From assembly GCA_024529925.1 (NCBI GenBank), contig JAFEUB010001380.1:18501-82500 (forward strand): a DNA stretch of 64,000 nt, given 5' to 3'. Within the stretch, counting starts at the first letter, position 1; every line of letters starts with the position of its first letter. The position numbers were made by a program, and so were the translations under genes. Shown here one piece after another: positions 55,701 to 64,000 of the stretch. Below the pieces are notes generated by a model that had not been told where the DNA came from, did no database searches, and saw only the letters and a program-made list of their open reading frames with translations. This DNA comes from Ophthalmolycus amberensis. Its lineage: Eukaryota > Chordata > Actinopteri > Perciformes > Zoarcidae.

Positions 55701-56489
55701 GTGCATTCACTGACCTGAGTCCAGCCCTCTGTACTGTCCTGATGGTGCGTTCACTGACCTGAGTCCAGCTCTCTGTACTGTCCTGATGGTGCTTTCACTG
55801 ACCTGAGCCCAGCTCTCTGTACTGTCCTGATGGTGCGTTCACTGACCTGAGTCCAGCCCTCCGTACTGTGTTGGGTACTGCACAGACAGACAGATCTGTA
55901 GAGCTAGCTGGGTCTTTCCTGCTCCGCTCTCTCCAGACAGCTCCGTGATACCCCCCACAGGTAGCCCCCCCCTCAGCAGCTGGTCCAGGACGGGACATCC
56001 CACACCGAGTCTGAGGTCGGACTCGGACCTGCGATGGAGCTCGAGGGCTGCAAACACAAAGACACACGGCGGGTGAGTGAGTACGCATCGTTGTGACATC
56101 ACCCCTGTGACGTCCAATCAGAAGGCCCCTCACTGATCCCTGACCTGTGATTGGAGGATGGCGTCTGCAGGCGGTGGCGGCGGCGGTGAGCAGCTGCTGG
56201 ACGTCTGAGCCGGACAGACTGGTGAGTCTCTGGAGGTCTGGACCGGAGACACTCAACACGTCAGGGAGGGACCTCAGTCCAGCTGGGGGGGGGAAGAACA
56301 CAAGGTTACCATAACCCGCCTCACAGACAATGTTTTAGGGTCTAAGACCATCTGAAGGAAGATCTAACGAACAGAACTTCTATTATATTCACAGATGTTA
56401 AAGTGTGATGTTTGTGAATGGAGTCTGGTGTCACCTCTCCTCACGGCTGCTATGATCCTCGGGTTGAGCTCCAGCTGGTCCCAGTTCAT
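52790..56489 (-). CDS. xrcc3: DNA repair protein XRCC3 (RAD51 paralog)
   Basis: XRCC3 pairs with RAD51C (CX3 complex) in homologous recombination and Holliday junction processing in the nucleus. Seven exons: 56435-56489, 56145-56282, 55847-56047, 54409-54563, 54124-54336, 53358-53392, 52790-53006; all phases agree, 337 aa (human 346). Landmarks: start MNWDQLELNPRIIAAVRR; LGVGCPVLDQLLRGGLPVGG; Walker A GESGAGKT (residues 103-110), followed by QLALQICLSVQYP; AVYICTEDSFP; Walker B LLVVD (205-209); TTPVLCINQ; SPALGLVWANQ; C-terminal EGVRG. Intron 3 (54564-55846) consists almost wholly of two minisatellites and intron 5 holds a third. The gene is divergent from brf1. An upstream ATG 8 nt before the start is out of frame and ends at once. 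Confidence 0.93.
53540..54035. repeat. Minisatellite of 11- and 17-bp subunits in xrcc3 intron 5
   Basis: AACAGACCCTC and AACAGACCCTCACCGAT alternate about 35 times, with CATACCCTC, ACTGAT and TTGTTGAT variants toward the right. It reaches to within about 90 bp of exon 5. Confidence 0.9.
54580..55190. repeat. 33-bp / 27-bp minisatellite next to the xrcc3 exon 4 acceptor, about 20 copies
   Basis: Plus-strand units start GTCAGTGAACGCACCACGTT followed by ACCATCTACACAG (33 bp) or AACACAT (27 bp). It starts within about 20 bp of the acceptor of exon 4 (54563). The core CAGGTCAGTGAACGCACCA is shared, in inverse orientation, with the array at 55253-55846. Confidence 0.92.
55253..55846 (-). repeat. 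44-bp minisatellite built from the xrcc3 exon 3 splice donor, about 13 copies
   Basis: On the gene strand each unit has about 22 exon-derived bases (CAGTACAGAGGGCTGGACT then CAG) and about 22 intron bases starting GTCAGTGAACGCACCATC. Two unit types alternate (AGCTCT/AGCCCT, CGTTC/CATTC on the plus strand), so part of the growth was by 88-bp steps. Nearly every unit keeps CAG|GTCAGT. Confidence 0.93.
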
Positions 56490-56609
56490 GTCCTCATGTC
56501 CTCATGTCTTCACGTCCTCCCGCTGCTTCACTCACACAAGAGACCGTGGAAAAGTCACTAAACGTTTTTCTACGAGAAACTTCCGCAGCTCTCTTTCTAC
56601 TTCCGCAAA

Positions 56610-56686
56610 CCAACCGGCGCTGCCTGATGACGTGTTGGGGAGCCAAAGACGAGTGCCCGAAGACGTCATCAGGCAGCGCTGGTTGG
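56610..56686. other. Inverted repeat (24-nt arms) upstream of xrcc3
   Basis: Arms at 56610-56633 and 56663-56686 (CCAACCGGCGCTGCCTGATG then ACGT, and the inverse with one change) with a 29-nt loop. Each arm ends in a TGACGT half site. It lies 121 bp upstream of the xrcc3 start codon, so it may be in the 5' UTR or core promoter. Confidence 0.8.
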
Positions 56687-57116
56687 ACGCGTTTAATCTG
56701 GTCTGCGGGGGAGTCCGGTTATATTTAAACAATAACATCCAGTCCATCTTATTATGTACTTCAATAACAATGTGAATATAGTCTGTATTTTATAATATAA
56801 AACGGAACACATAGATTTAATTTGCTAACAGTTTAATTTTCCCGCCATCGATGTACAAACTCCCCCACGTGAGATCGCGACTCTGTGACGTCATTGCACC
56901 GCGCCACAGGAAGAAAACAAACCACCCGAAACCCTGATCGGTTTGTATGATCAATAATCTAAAGTATTTAAATCACTAAATGTTTAAATGAACCGTTAAA
57001 TACATTTATGTAGTTCAGTCTGACGCTGGAACGACTAAACAAAATGGATTCTACCGCGAAAATAACGGCTGCGTCGTGTTTTTAACCGCGAAACTGTTCC
57101 TACTGGACTATTGTTT

Positions 57117-57221
57117 TAACTAACTGTTTCTACTGGACTCTAACTGGACTCTTGTTTTTACTGTTTATATTGTTTAAAAACAATAGAGTCCAGTTTGAGT
57201 CCAGTAGAAACAGTTAGTTAA
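57117..57221. other. Inverted repeat (about 42-nt arms) in the xrcc3 / brf1 intergenic region
   Basis: The left arm AACTAACTGTTTCTACTGGA ... and the right arm ... TCCAGTAGAAACAGTTAGTT are inverse copies with small indels, with a short AT-rich loop near 57160-57176. The CTGTTTCTACTGGACTC motif recurs once or twice more in direct orientation to the right. Confidence 0.8.
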
Positions 57222-57294
57222 CTGTTTCTACCAGACTCTATTGTTTTAACTGTTTCTACTGGACTCTGTTGTTTTAACGTTAAGATTAACAGAT

Positions 57295-57745
57295 CTCTAG
57301 TTAAGATAACCGGACCTCTGATTAAGATAACCGGCCCTATGGTTAAGATAACCGGACCTCTGGTTAAGATAACCGGTCCTCTGGTCAAAATAACCGGTCC
57401 CCTGGTCAAGATAACCGGTCCCCTGGTCAAGATAACCGGTCCCCTGGTCAAGATAACCGGCCCTCTGGTCAAGATAACCGGTCCCCTGGTTAAGATAACC
57501 GGCCCTCTGGTTAAGATAACTTGTCCCCTGGTCAAGATAACCGGCCCTCTGGTTAAGATAACTGGTCCTCTGGTCAAGATAACCGGCCCTCTGGTTAAGA
57601 TAACTGGTCCTCTGGTCAAGATAACCGGTCCTCTGGTCAAGATAACCGGTCCCCAGGTCAAGATAACTGGTCCTCTGGTCAAGATAACCGGTCCCCTGGT
57701 TAAGATAACCGGCCCTCTGGTCAAGATAACTGGTCCTCTCTCTGG
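57295..57745. repeat. 20-bp minisatellite upstream of brf1, about 22 copies
   Basis: Units contain GATAACCGG[T/C]CC and [T/C]CTGGT[C/T]AA. On the plus strand it lies 200 bp upstream of the brf1 ATG. Open frames (136-175 aa) on both strands are repeat translations. Confidence 0.92.
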
Positions 57746-57946
57746 TTAAGATTAACATAATTAACCTGCACTTGTTTTTATTTCTAATAACTTTCCTCTT
57801 TGTGACTTTTCCTTTAATATACATGTGTAAATAAAACGAACATAATTAGTAAAGTAGTTTATAAATACATGTTAACTAGTTCATCTTGAACGGTTTAAGA
57901 ACCTTAAAGTCTCCTCTCTGACCTCCAGGCTGTGTTCACCTTCACC

Positions 57947-60674
57947 ATGAGCTCCCGGGTGTGTAAGACCTGTGGGGGGTCCGACATAGATGTGGATCAG
58001 GCCCGGGGCAGCGCCGTGTGTACCGGATGTGGTTCGGTTCTGGAGGACAACATCATCGTCTCAGAGGTCCAGTTTGTGGAGGGAAGTGGAGGAGTTTCAT
58101 CTGCTGTGGGACAGTTTGTGTCCGCTGACGGTGAGGAAGATAGATAGATACATGAACAATAGAAACAGTAAACCATCATATTTATGAATAGAGTCTGGTG
58201 TAGAACATGAACAATAGAAACAGTAAACCATCATATTTATGAATAGAGTGGTGTGGAACATGAACAATAGAAACAGTAAACCATCATATTTATGAATAGA
58301 GTCTGGTGTAGAACATGAACAATAGAAACAGTAAACCATCACATTTATGAATAGAGTGGTGTAGAACATGAACAATAGAAACACTAAACCATCATATTTA
58401 TGAATAGAGTGGTGTAGAACATGCACAATAGAAACAGTAAACCATCACATTTATGAATAGAGTCTGGTGTAGAACATGAACAATAGAAACAGCAAACCAT
58501 CACATTCATGAATAGAGTCTGGTGTAGAACATGAACAATAGAAACAGTCAACCATCACATTCATGAATAGAGTCTGGTGTAGAACATGAACAATAGAAAC
58601 AGTAAACCATCACATTGATGAATAGTCTGGTGTAGAACATGAACAATAGAAACAGTAAACCATCACATTGATGAATAGTCTGGTGTGGAACATGAACAAT
58701 AGAAACACTAAACCATCATATTGATGAATAGTCTGGTGTGGAACATGAACAATAGAAACAGTAAACCATCACATTGATGAATAGTCTGGTGTGGAACATG
58801 AACAATAGAAACACTAAACCATCATATTGATGAATAGTCTGGTGTAGAACATGAACAATATAAACAGTAAACCATCACATTCATGAATAGAGTCTGGTGT
58901 AGAACATGAACAATGTAAACACTAAACCAACACATTCATGAATAGAGTCTGGTGTAGAACATGAACAATAGAAACACTAAACCAACACATTCATGAATAG
59001 AGTCTGGTGTAGAACATGAACAATAGAAACACTAAACCAACACATTCATGAATAGAGTCTGGTGTAGAACATGAACAATAGAAACACTAAACCAACACAT
59101 TTATGAATAGAGTCTGGTGTAGAACATGAACAATAGAAACACTAAACCAACACATTCATGAATAGAGTCTGGTGTAGAACATGAACAATAGAAACACTAA
59201 ACCAACACATTTATGAATAGAGTCTGGTGTAGAACATGAACAATAGAAACACTAAACCAACACATTCATGAATAGAGTCTGGTGTAGAACATGAACAATA
59301 GAAACACTAAACCAACACATTTATGAATAGAGTCTGGTGTAGAACATGAACAATAGAAACACTAAACCAACACATTCATGAATAGAGTCTGGTGTAGAAC
59401 ATGAACAATAGAAACAGTAAACCATCACATTGATGAATAGTCTGGTGTGGAACATGAACAATAGAAACACTAAACCATCATATTGATGAATAGTCTGGTG
59501 TGGAACATGAACAATAGAAACAGTAAACCATCACATTGATGAATAGAGTCTGGTGTAGAACATGAACAATGTAAACACTAAACCAACACATTCATGAATA
59601 GAGTCTGGTGTAGAACATGAACAATAGAAACACTAAACCAACACATTCATGAATAGAGTCTGGTGTAGAACATGAACAATGTAAACACTAAACCAACACA
59701 TTCATGAATAGAGTCTGGTGTAGAACATGAACAATAGAAACACTAAACCAACACATTCATGAATAGAGTCTGGTGTAGAACATGAACAATAGAAACACTA
59801 AACCAACACATTTATGAATAGTCTGGTGTAGAACATGAACAATAGAAACACTAAACCAACACATTTATGAATAGAGTCTGGTGTAGAACATGAACAATAG
59901 AAACACTAAACCAACACATTTATGAATAGAGTCTGGTGTAGAACATGAACAATAGAAACAGTAAACCATCACATTTATGAATAGAGTCTGGTGTAGAACA
60001 TGAACAATAGAAACAGTAAACCATCACATTTATGAATTGAGTCTGGTGTAGAACATGAACAATAGAAACAGTAAACCATCACATTTATGAATAGAGTCTG
60101 GTGTAGAACATGAACAATAGAAACAGTAAACCATCACATTTATGAATTGAGTCTGGTGTAGAACATGAACAATAGAAACAGTAAACCATCACATTTATGA
60201 ATAGAGTCTGGTGTAGAACATGAACAATAGAAACAGTAAACCATCATATTTATGAATTGAGTCTGGTGTAGAACATGAACAATAGAAACAGTAAACCATC
60301 ACATTTATGAATTGAGTCTGGTGTAGAACATGAACAATAGAAACAGTAAACCATCACATTTATGAATAGAGTGGTGTAGAACATGAACAATAGAAACAGT
60401 AAACCATCATATTTATGAATTGAGTCTGGTGTAGAACATGAACAATAGAAACAGTAAACCATCATATTTATGAATTGAGTCTGGTGTAGAACATGAACAA
60501 GAGAAACAGTAAACCATCACATTTATGAATTGAGTCTGGTGTAGAACATGAACAATAGAAACACGAAATAGAGACTGGTGTTTCTGTCTGCAGGTCCAGT
60601 TAAGGCTCCTCTTCTTGGTTCTGGATTTCACACCAGTGTTGGAAAAGAGTCCAGAGCTCAGACCCTGCAGGGCG
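57947..60674 (+). CDS. brf1: BRF1, TFIIIB subunit (first two coding exons; gene continues beyond the window)
   Basis: BRF1 is the TFIIB-related subunit of TFIIIB, which recruits RNA polymerase III to tRNA and 5S genes. Exon 1, 57947-58130, encodes the zinc ribbon with Cys at residues 6, 9, 25 and 28 (VCKTCGGSDI ... AVCTGCGSVLEDNIIVSEVQ). Exon 2, 60594-60674, continues in phase with a GSGFHTSVGKESRAQTLQ segment that leads into the cyclin-like repeats. Donor and acceptor sites are consensus. The remainder, including both cyclin folds and the BRF1 homology region, must lie to the right of 64000. Intron 1 (2.46 kb) is almost only a 55-bp array; intron 2 contains a hAT insertion and another array. 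Teleosts may carry more than one BRF1 copy; which one this is cannot be told here. Confidence 0.92.
58140..60568 (+). repeat. 55-bp minisatellite filling brf1 intron 1, about 44 copies
   Basis: Units contain GAACATGAACAATAGAAACA, GTAAACCATCACATTTATGA and ATAGAGTCTGGTGTA. It begins about 10 bp after the exon 1 donor and ends about 25 bp before exon 2. Variants (CTAAACCAACAC, GATGAATAGTCTGG, ATGTAAACAC, GAATTGAG) are clustered, and mixed blocks around 58860-59000 and 59560-59700 repeat, suggesting block duplication. Confidence 0.94.
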
Positions 60675-60728
60675 GTGAGTAACATCTTCAACATCATCAT
60701 CACCTGAGTAACCTGTCTTACTTGTTAC

Positions 60729-62332
60729 CAGTGGTGTATAGTAACGAAGTAGAAATACTTCGTTACTGTACTTAAGTAGTTTTTTTGGGTATCTGTACTT
60801 TACTTTACTACTTATATTTCTGTTGACTTTTACTTTTACTTCACTACATTTTGCAAAGAAAACCGATACTTTTACTCCGATACATTTCCCCTGAAACCTT
60901 CGTTATCGCTACAAAATCAAATCTATCTTTAGAAAAAAATGAATCATGAGACCAGCGTCGGGGACTGTGGTGGAACACAGACTGCAAGCAAGCAGGTTTG
61001 GTGAATCAGTGGTCCTAGCTTGCAAGTTAAATCATTGGTTAATCACGTTAATGCGCAATAGCAAACAAGTGCTCTCAAAGCTGCGGTGTTTTGATTCCCA
61101 GGATGCTACATGCTATAAGCTAGCGGGCGACTACCTGAGTAGAATTCCACTCGACGATGACTGATTTCATGATGGAAGCAGAAATGGAAGCACCTGCTAC
61201 TCCCGCAACAAACTACGGTGGTGACGAAGACCAACACCCGTGGATCTCTAGCGAGTTAGTGAGCTGAGGAAGTGTTGACAGTTGTGACACCATATGATTA
61301 ACGGGAGGCGAGAGAGCGCAGCATTTGCGTTAGCATTAGCGTTAGCATTAGTGAAATCCTTCGCAGCTGTGCGCAAGCTGTCTGTGACGCTGAACACACC
61401 TCTACCTGCCTCAGCGGCCTGTGAAAGGCTATTTAGCATCGCAGGACTAGTCTTCAGCCCAAGAAGAGCGAGACTGAATTCTCGCAATTTTGAAAACCAA
61501 GTTCTTTTGAAGATGAACAGGACATTTTTCAGTTTCAAGTAATGACTGGGTTACTTTCGGTGCTGCTTTAGTATTGATCATGTTTTGATATTTGAGTCAT
61601 GTTGTGGATGATCAGATGGAGTTATGATGGTAGCAGTCGCCCAATTGCAGATTCAGCTTGAGCAAAACCTTTGTCTATTGTGTTCAAATCATGCCCAAAG
61701 GAGTTTACAAGGCAGGTGTCCTTTCTCTAAACACTGACCTGATGCATCAAGTGGATATTTTTTGCTGAACACAATATTATGCATTTGCCCTTTACATCCT
61801 CTAGTCGGAATGAGCATACTTATAAACGCACTGTTACAACTCCTTCATAGTGTCATATTGCTTTTCTGAGAATTATGATGATAAGTTCATAGTAGATGCA
61901 AAAGTATACTTATGTACAATATATTATGTTGAACATTGTTGCTCCTGGATGGATCACAGCCAACCCAATTATGTTCAACACAGCTCCATGTCCTTGGTCA
62001 TGGTGCCACAGCACTTTAAAAAATTAACTTCATAATTCTCAAAATTCTGACCCTTTGCTTTTTTATTAACAGCATTTACTTGTACTTTTACTTTCAATGA
62101 ACAGGTTATGATGTTCATTTAATGTTCAGGTTATGATGTACATTTAATATCAGAAAATTACTTTTGATACTTAAGTACTTTTGTACTTAAGTACAATAAA
62201 TATCAGATACTTTAAGACTTTTACTCAAGTAGTATTCTAATAGGTGACTTTTTACTTTTACTGGAGTAGTTTTCCAGTAAGGTATCTTTACTTTTACTCA
62301 AGTATGGCTTTTGAGTACTTTATACACCACTG
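60729..62332 (+). mobile_element. hAT transposon with intact 8-bp target duplication, internally deleted
   Basis: Ends are CAGTGGTGTATA and its inverse (TATACACCACTG). The flanks are both CTTGTTAC (60721-60728 and 62333-62340), an exact 8-bp duplication. The plus strand still encodes the C-terminal hAT dimerisation region (TPLPASAACERLFSIAGLVF, near 61400-61500, ending KMNRTFFSFK), but the catalytic part and the BED finger are missing. Subterminal TACTTTTAC / AAGTACTTTTG repeats occur at both ends. It landed inside the intron 2 minisatellite of brf1. The exact duplication points to a recent insertion. Confidence 0.9.
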
Positions 62333-64000
62333 CTTGTTACCACCTGACTAACTTGTTACCACCAGACTAACCTGACTAACTTGTTACCACCAGACTAACT
62401 TGTTAGCACCTGACTAACCTGTCGTACCTGTCACCACCAGACTAACCTGTTACCACCTGTCAAAATTGTTACCACCTGACTAACTTGTTACCACCTGACT
62501 AACCTGTCTTACTTGTTACCACCTGACTAACCTGTCTTACCTGTTACCACCAGACTAACTTGTTACCACCTGACTAACCTGTCTTACCTGTTACCACCAG
62601 ACTAACCTGACTAACTTGTTACCACCAGACTAACCTGTCTTACCTGTTACCACCAGACTAACCTGTCTACCTTGTTACCACCTGACTAACCTGTTACCAC
62701 CTGACTAACCTGTCGAACCTGTTACCACCTGACTAACCTGACTTACCTGTTACCACCTGACTAACTTGTTACCACCAGACTAACCTGACTAACTTGTTAC
62801 CACCAGACTAACCTGACGAACTTGTTACCACCAGACTAACCTGACTAACTTGTTATCACCTGACTAACCTGTCTTACCCGTTATCGCCTGACTAACCTGT
62901 CTTACATGTTACCACCAGACTAACCTGTCTAACCTGTTACCACCTGACTAACCTGTCTTACTTGTTACAACCAGACTAACCTGTCTAACTTGTTAACACC
63001 AGACTAACCTGACTAACTTGTTACCACCAGACTAACCTGTCTAACTTGTTACCACCTGAGACTAACCTGTCTTACCTGTTACCACCTGACTAACCTGTCT
63101 AACTTGTTATCACCTGACTAACCTGTCTAACTTGTTACCACCTGACTAACCTGTCTTACCTGTTACCACCAGACTAACCTGTCTAACTTGTTATCACCTG
63201 TCTAACTTGTTACCACCTGACTAACCTGTCTAACCTGTTCCCACCTGACTAACCTGTCTAACCTGTTACCACCTGACTAACCTGTCTAACCTGTTACCAC
63301 CAGACTAACCTGTCTAACTTGTTATCACCTGACTAACCTGTCTAACTTGTTACTACCTGACTAACCTGTCTAACCTGTTACCACCTGACTAACCTGTTAC
63401 CACCTGACTAACCTGTCTTACTTGTTCCCACCTGACTAACCTGTCTAACTTGTTACCACCAGACTAACCTGTCTAACTTGTTACCACCAGACTAACCTGT
63501 CTAACTTGTTACCACCTGACTAACCTGTCTAACCTGTTACCACCTGACTAACCTGTCTAACTTGTTACCACCAGACTAACCTGTCTAACTTGTTACCACC
63601 AGACTAACCTGTCTAACTTGTTACCACCTGACTAACCTGTCTAACCTGTTACCACCTGACTAACCTGTCTAACCTGTTACCACCTGACTAACCTGTCTTA
63701 CCTGTTACCACCAGACTAACCTGTCTAACCTGTTACCACCTGACTAACTTGTTACCACCTGACTAACCTGTCTTACCTGTTACCACCAGACTAACCTGTC
63801 TAACTTTTTACCACTAGACTAACCTGACTTACTTGTTACCACCAGACTAACCTGTCTAACTTGTTACCACCTGACTAACCTGTCTTACCTGTTACCACCA
63901 GACTAACCTGTCTAACTTGTTACCACCTGACTAACCTGACTTACTTGTTACCACCTGACTAACCTGTCTAACTTGTTATCACCTGACTAACCTGTCTTAC
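62333..64000. repeat. 28-bp minisatellite in brf1 intron 2, continuing off the right edge
   Basis: Units contain TTACCACCTGACTAACCTGT and CTAACTTG (or CTTACCTG); ACCAGACTAA is a frequent variant. The first unit lies left of the hAT (60695-60728), so the array starts about 20 bp after the exon 2 donor. At least 1.67 kb is visible; its true length is unknown. Confidence 0.93.

Larger units (their letters stand above)
56490..57946. promoter_or_regulatory. Divergent xrcc3 / brf1 intergenic region
   Basis: The two start codons are 1458 bp apart in head-to-head orientation. Between 56837 and 56893 lie an E2F-type TTTTCCCGCC, a YY1-like GCCATC, an E-box CACGTG (56866-56871) and a full CRE palindrome TGACGTCA (56886-56893). 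This cluster is a good candidate for a shared promoter. The rest of the region is occupied by a hairpin (56610-56686), an inverted repeat (57117-57221) and a 20-bp minisatellite (57295-57745). An acceptor-like CTCCAG just before the brf1 ATG suggests an upstream brf1 5' UTR exon. Confidence 0.55.

Noticed and set aside
57218..57824. ORFs of 136-175 aa with VKITGPL / RGPVILT repeats
   Set aside because: Translation of the 20-bp array upstream of brf1.
53540..64000. Regularly spaced repeats that could suggest a CRISPR array
   Set aside because: Units are contiguous without unique spacers, there are no cas genes, and the context is a spliced vertebrate genome.

Overview
The window is nuclear DNA of a ray-finned fish, most likely an acanthomorph teleost. 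This rests on spliced vertebrate genes with GT-AG introns, teleost-type transposons (L2, I-type LINE, hAT, Tc1-like, LTRs) and an ASB2 / PPP4R4 / SERPINA10-like gene cluster resembling human 14q32.13. The XRCC3-BRF1 pair lies next to it. No prokaryotic features, rRNA, tRNA or CRISPR were seen.

Layout. 1-9.1 kb: a possible two-exon micro-gene (minus, 1198-1718), an inverted-repeat element with an integrase remnant, and a nested pile of transposons (an I-type LINE broken by a hAT element and a LINE tail, then an LTR broken by a TIR element). 9.16-18.16 kb: asb2 on the minus strand, five exons, with a whole L2 LINE in intron 2; the central ankyrin repeats are missing by an in-frame fusion inside one exon. 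18.2-26.0 kb: C-rich sequence with a 148-bp direct repeat, a 1.8-kb minisatellite with higher-order structure, and a 1.7-kb TIR element carrying an L2 fragment. 26.08-41.60 kb: ppp4r4, plus strand, 25 exons assembled by joining reading frame across consensus splice sites (943 aa predicted). 42.94-45.97 kb: a serpin (serpina10-like), minus strand, five coding exons (389 aa), convergent with ppp4r4. 46.1-52.8 kb: LINE fragments, a solo LTR, AT-rich arrays and a Tc1-like remnant. 52.79-56.49 kb: xrcc3, minus strand, seven exons (337 aa). 57.95 kb to the right edge: the first two coding exons of brf1 on the plus strand, head-to-head with xrcc3 across a 1.46-kb intergenic region containing E2F-, E-box- and CRE-like sites.

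The dominant signal is minisatellite DNA. I count about 16 kb (roughly a quarter of the window) in 17 tandem arrays, most of them inside introns. Several arrays abut an exon, and in at least four introns the repeat unit is the exon-intron junction itself: exon 3' end plus 5' splice site have been tandemly copied (ppp4r4 introns 2, 4 and 15; xrcc3 intron 3). These introns therefore start with about 4 to about 56 copies of the splice donor. One xrcc3 intron also has two arrays sharing a core in opposite orientation, so its transcript could fold into a long hairpin bringing donor and acceptor together. This splice-site-copying minisatellite behaviour is the most interesting thing in the window.

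The genes do not form one pathway: asb2 is a Cullin-5 substrate receptor, ppp4r4 a PP4 phosphatase regulatory subunit, the serpin a secreted protease inhibitor family member, xrcc3 a RAD51 paralog, and brf1 a Pol III initiation factor. All exon coordinates were derived by eye from splice consensus, phase and remembered family similarity; none has been checked by alignment or RNA data.
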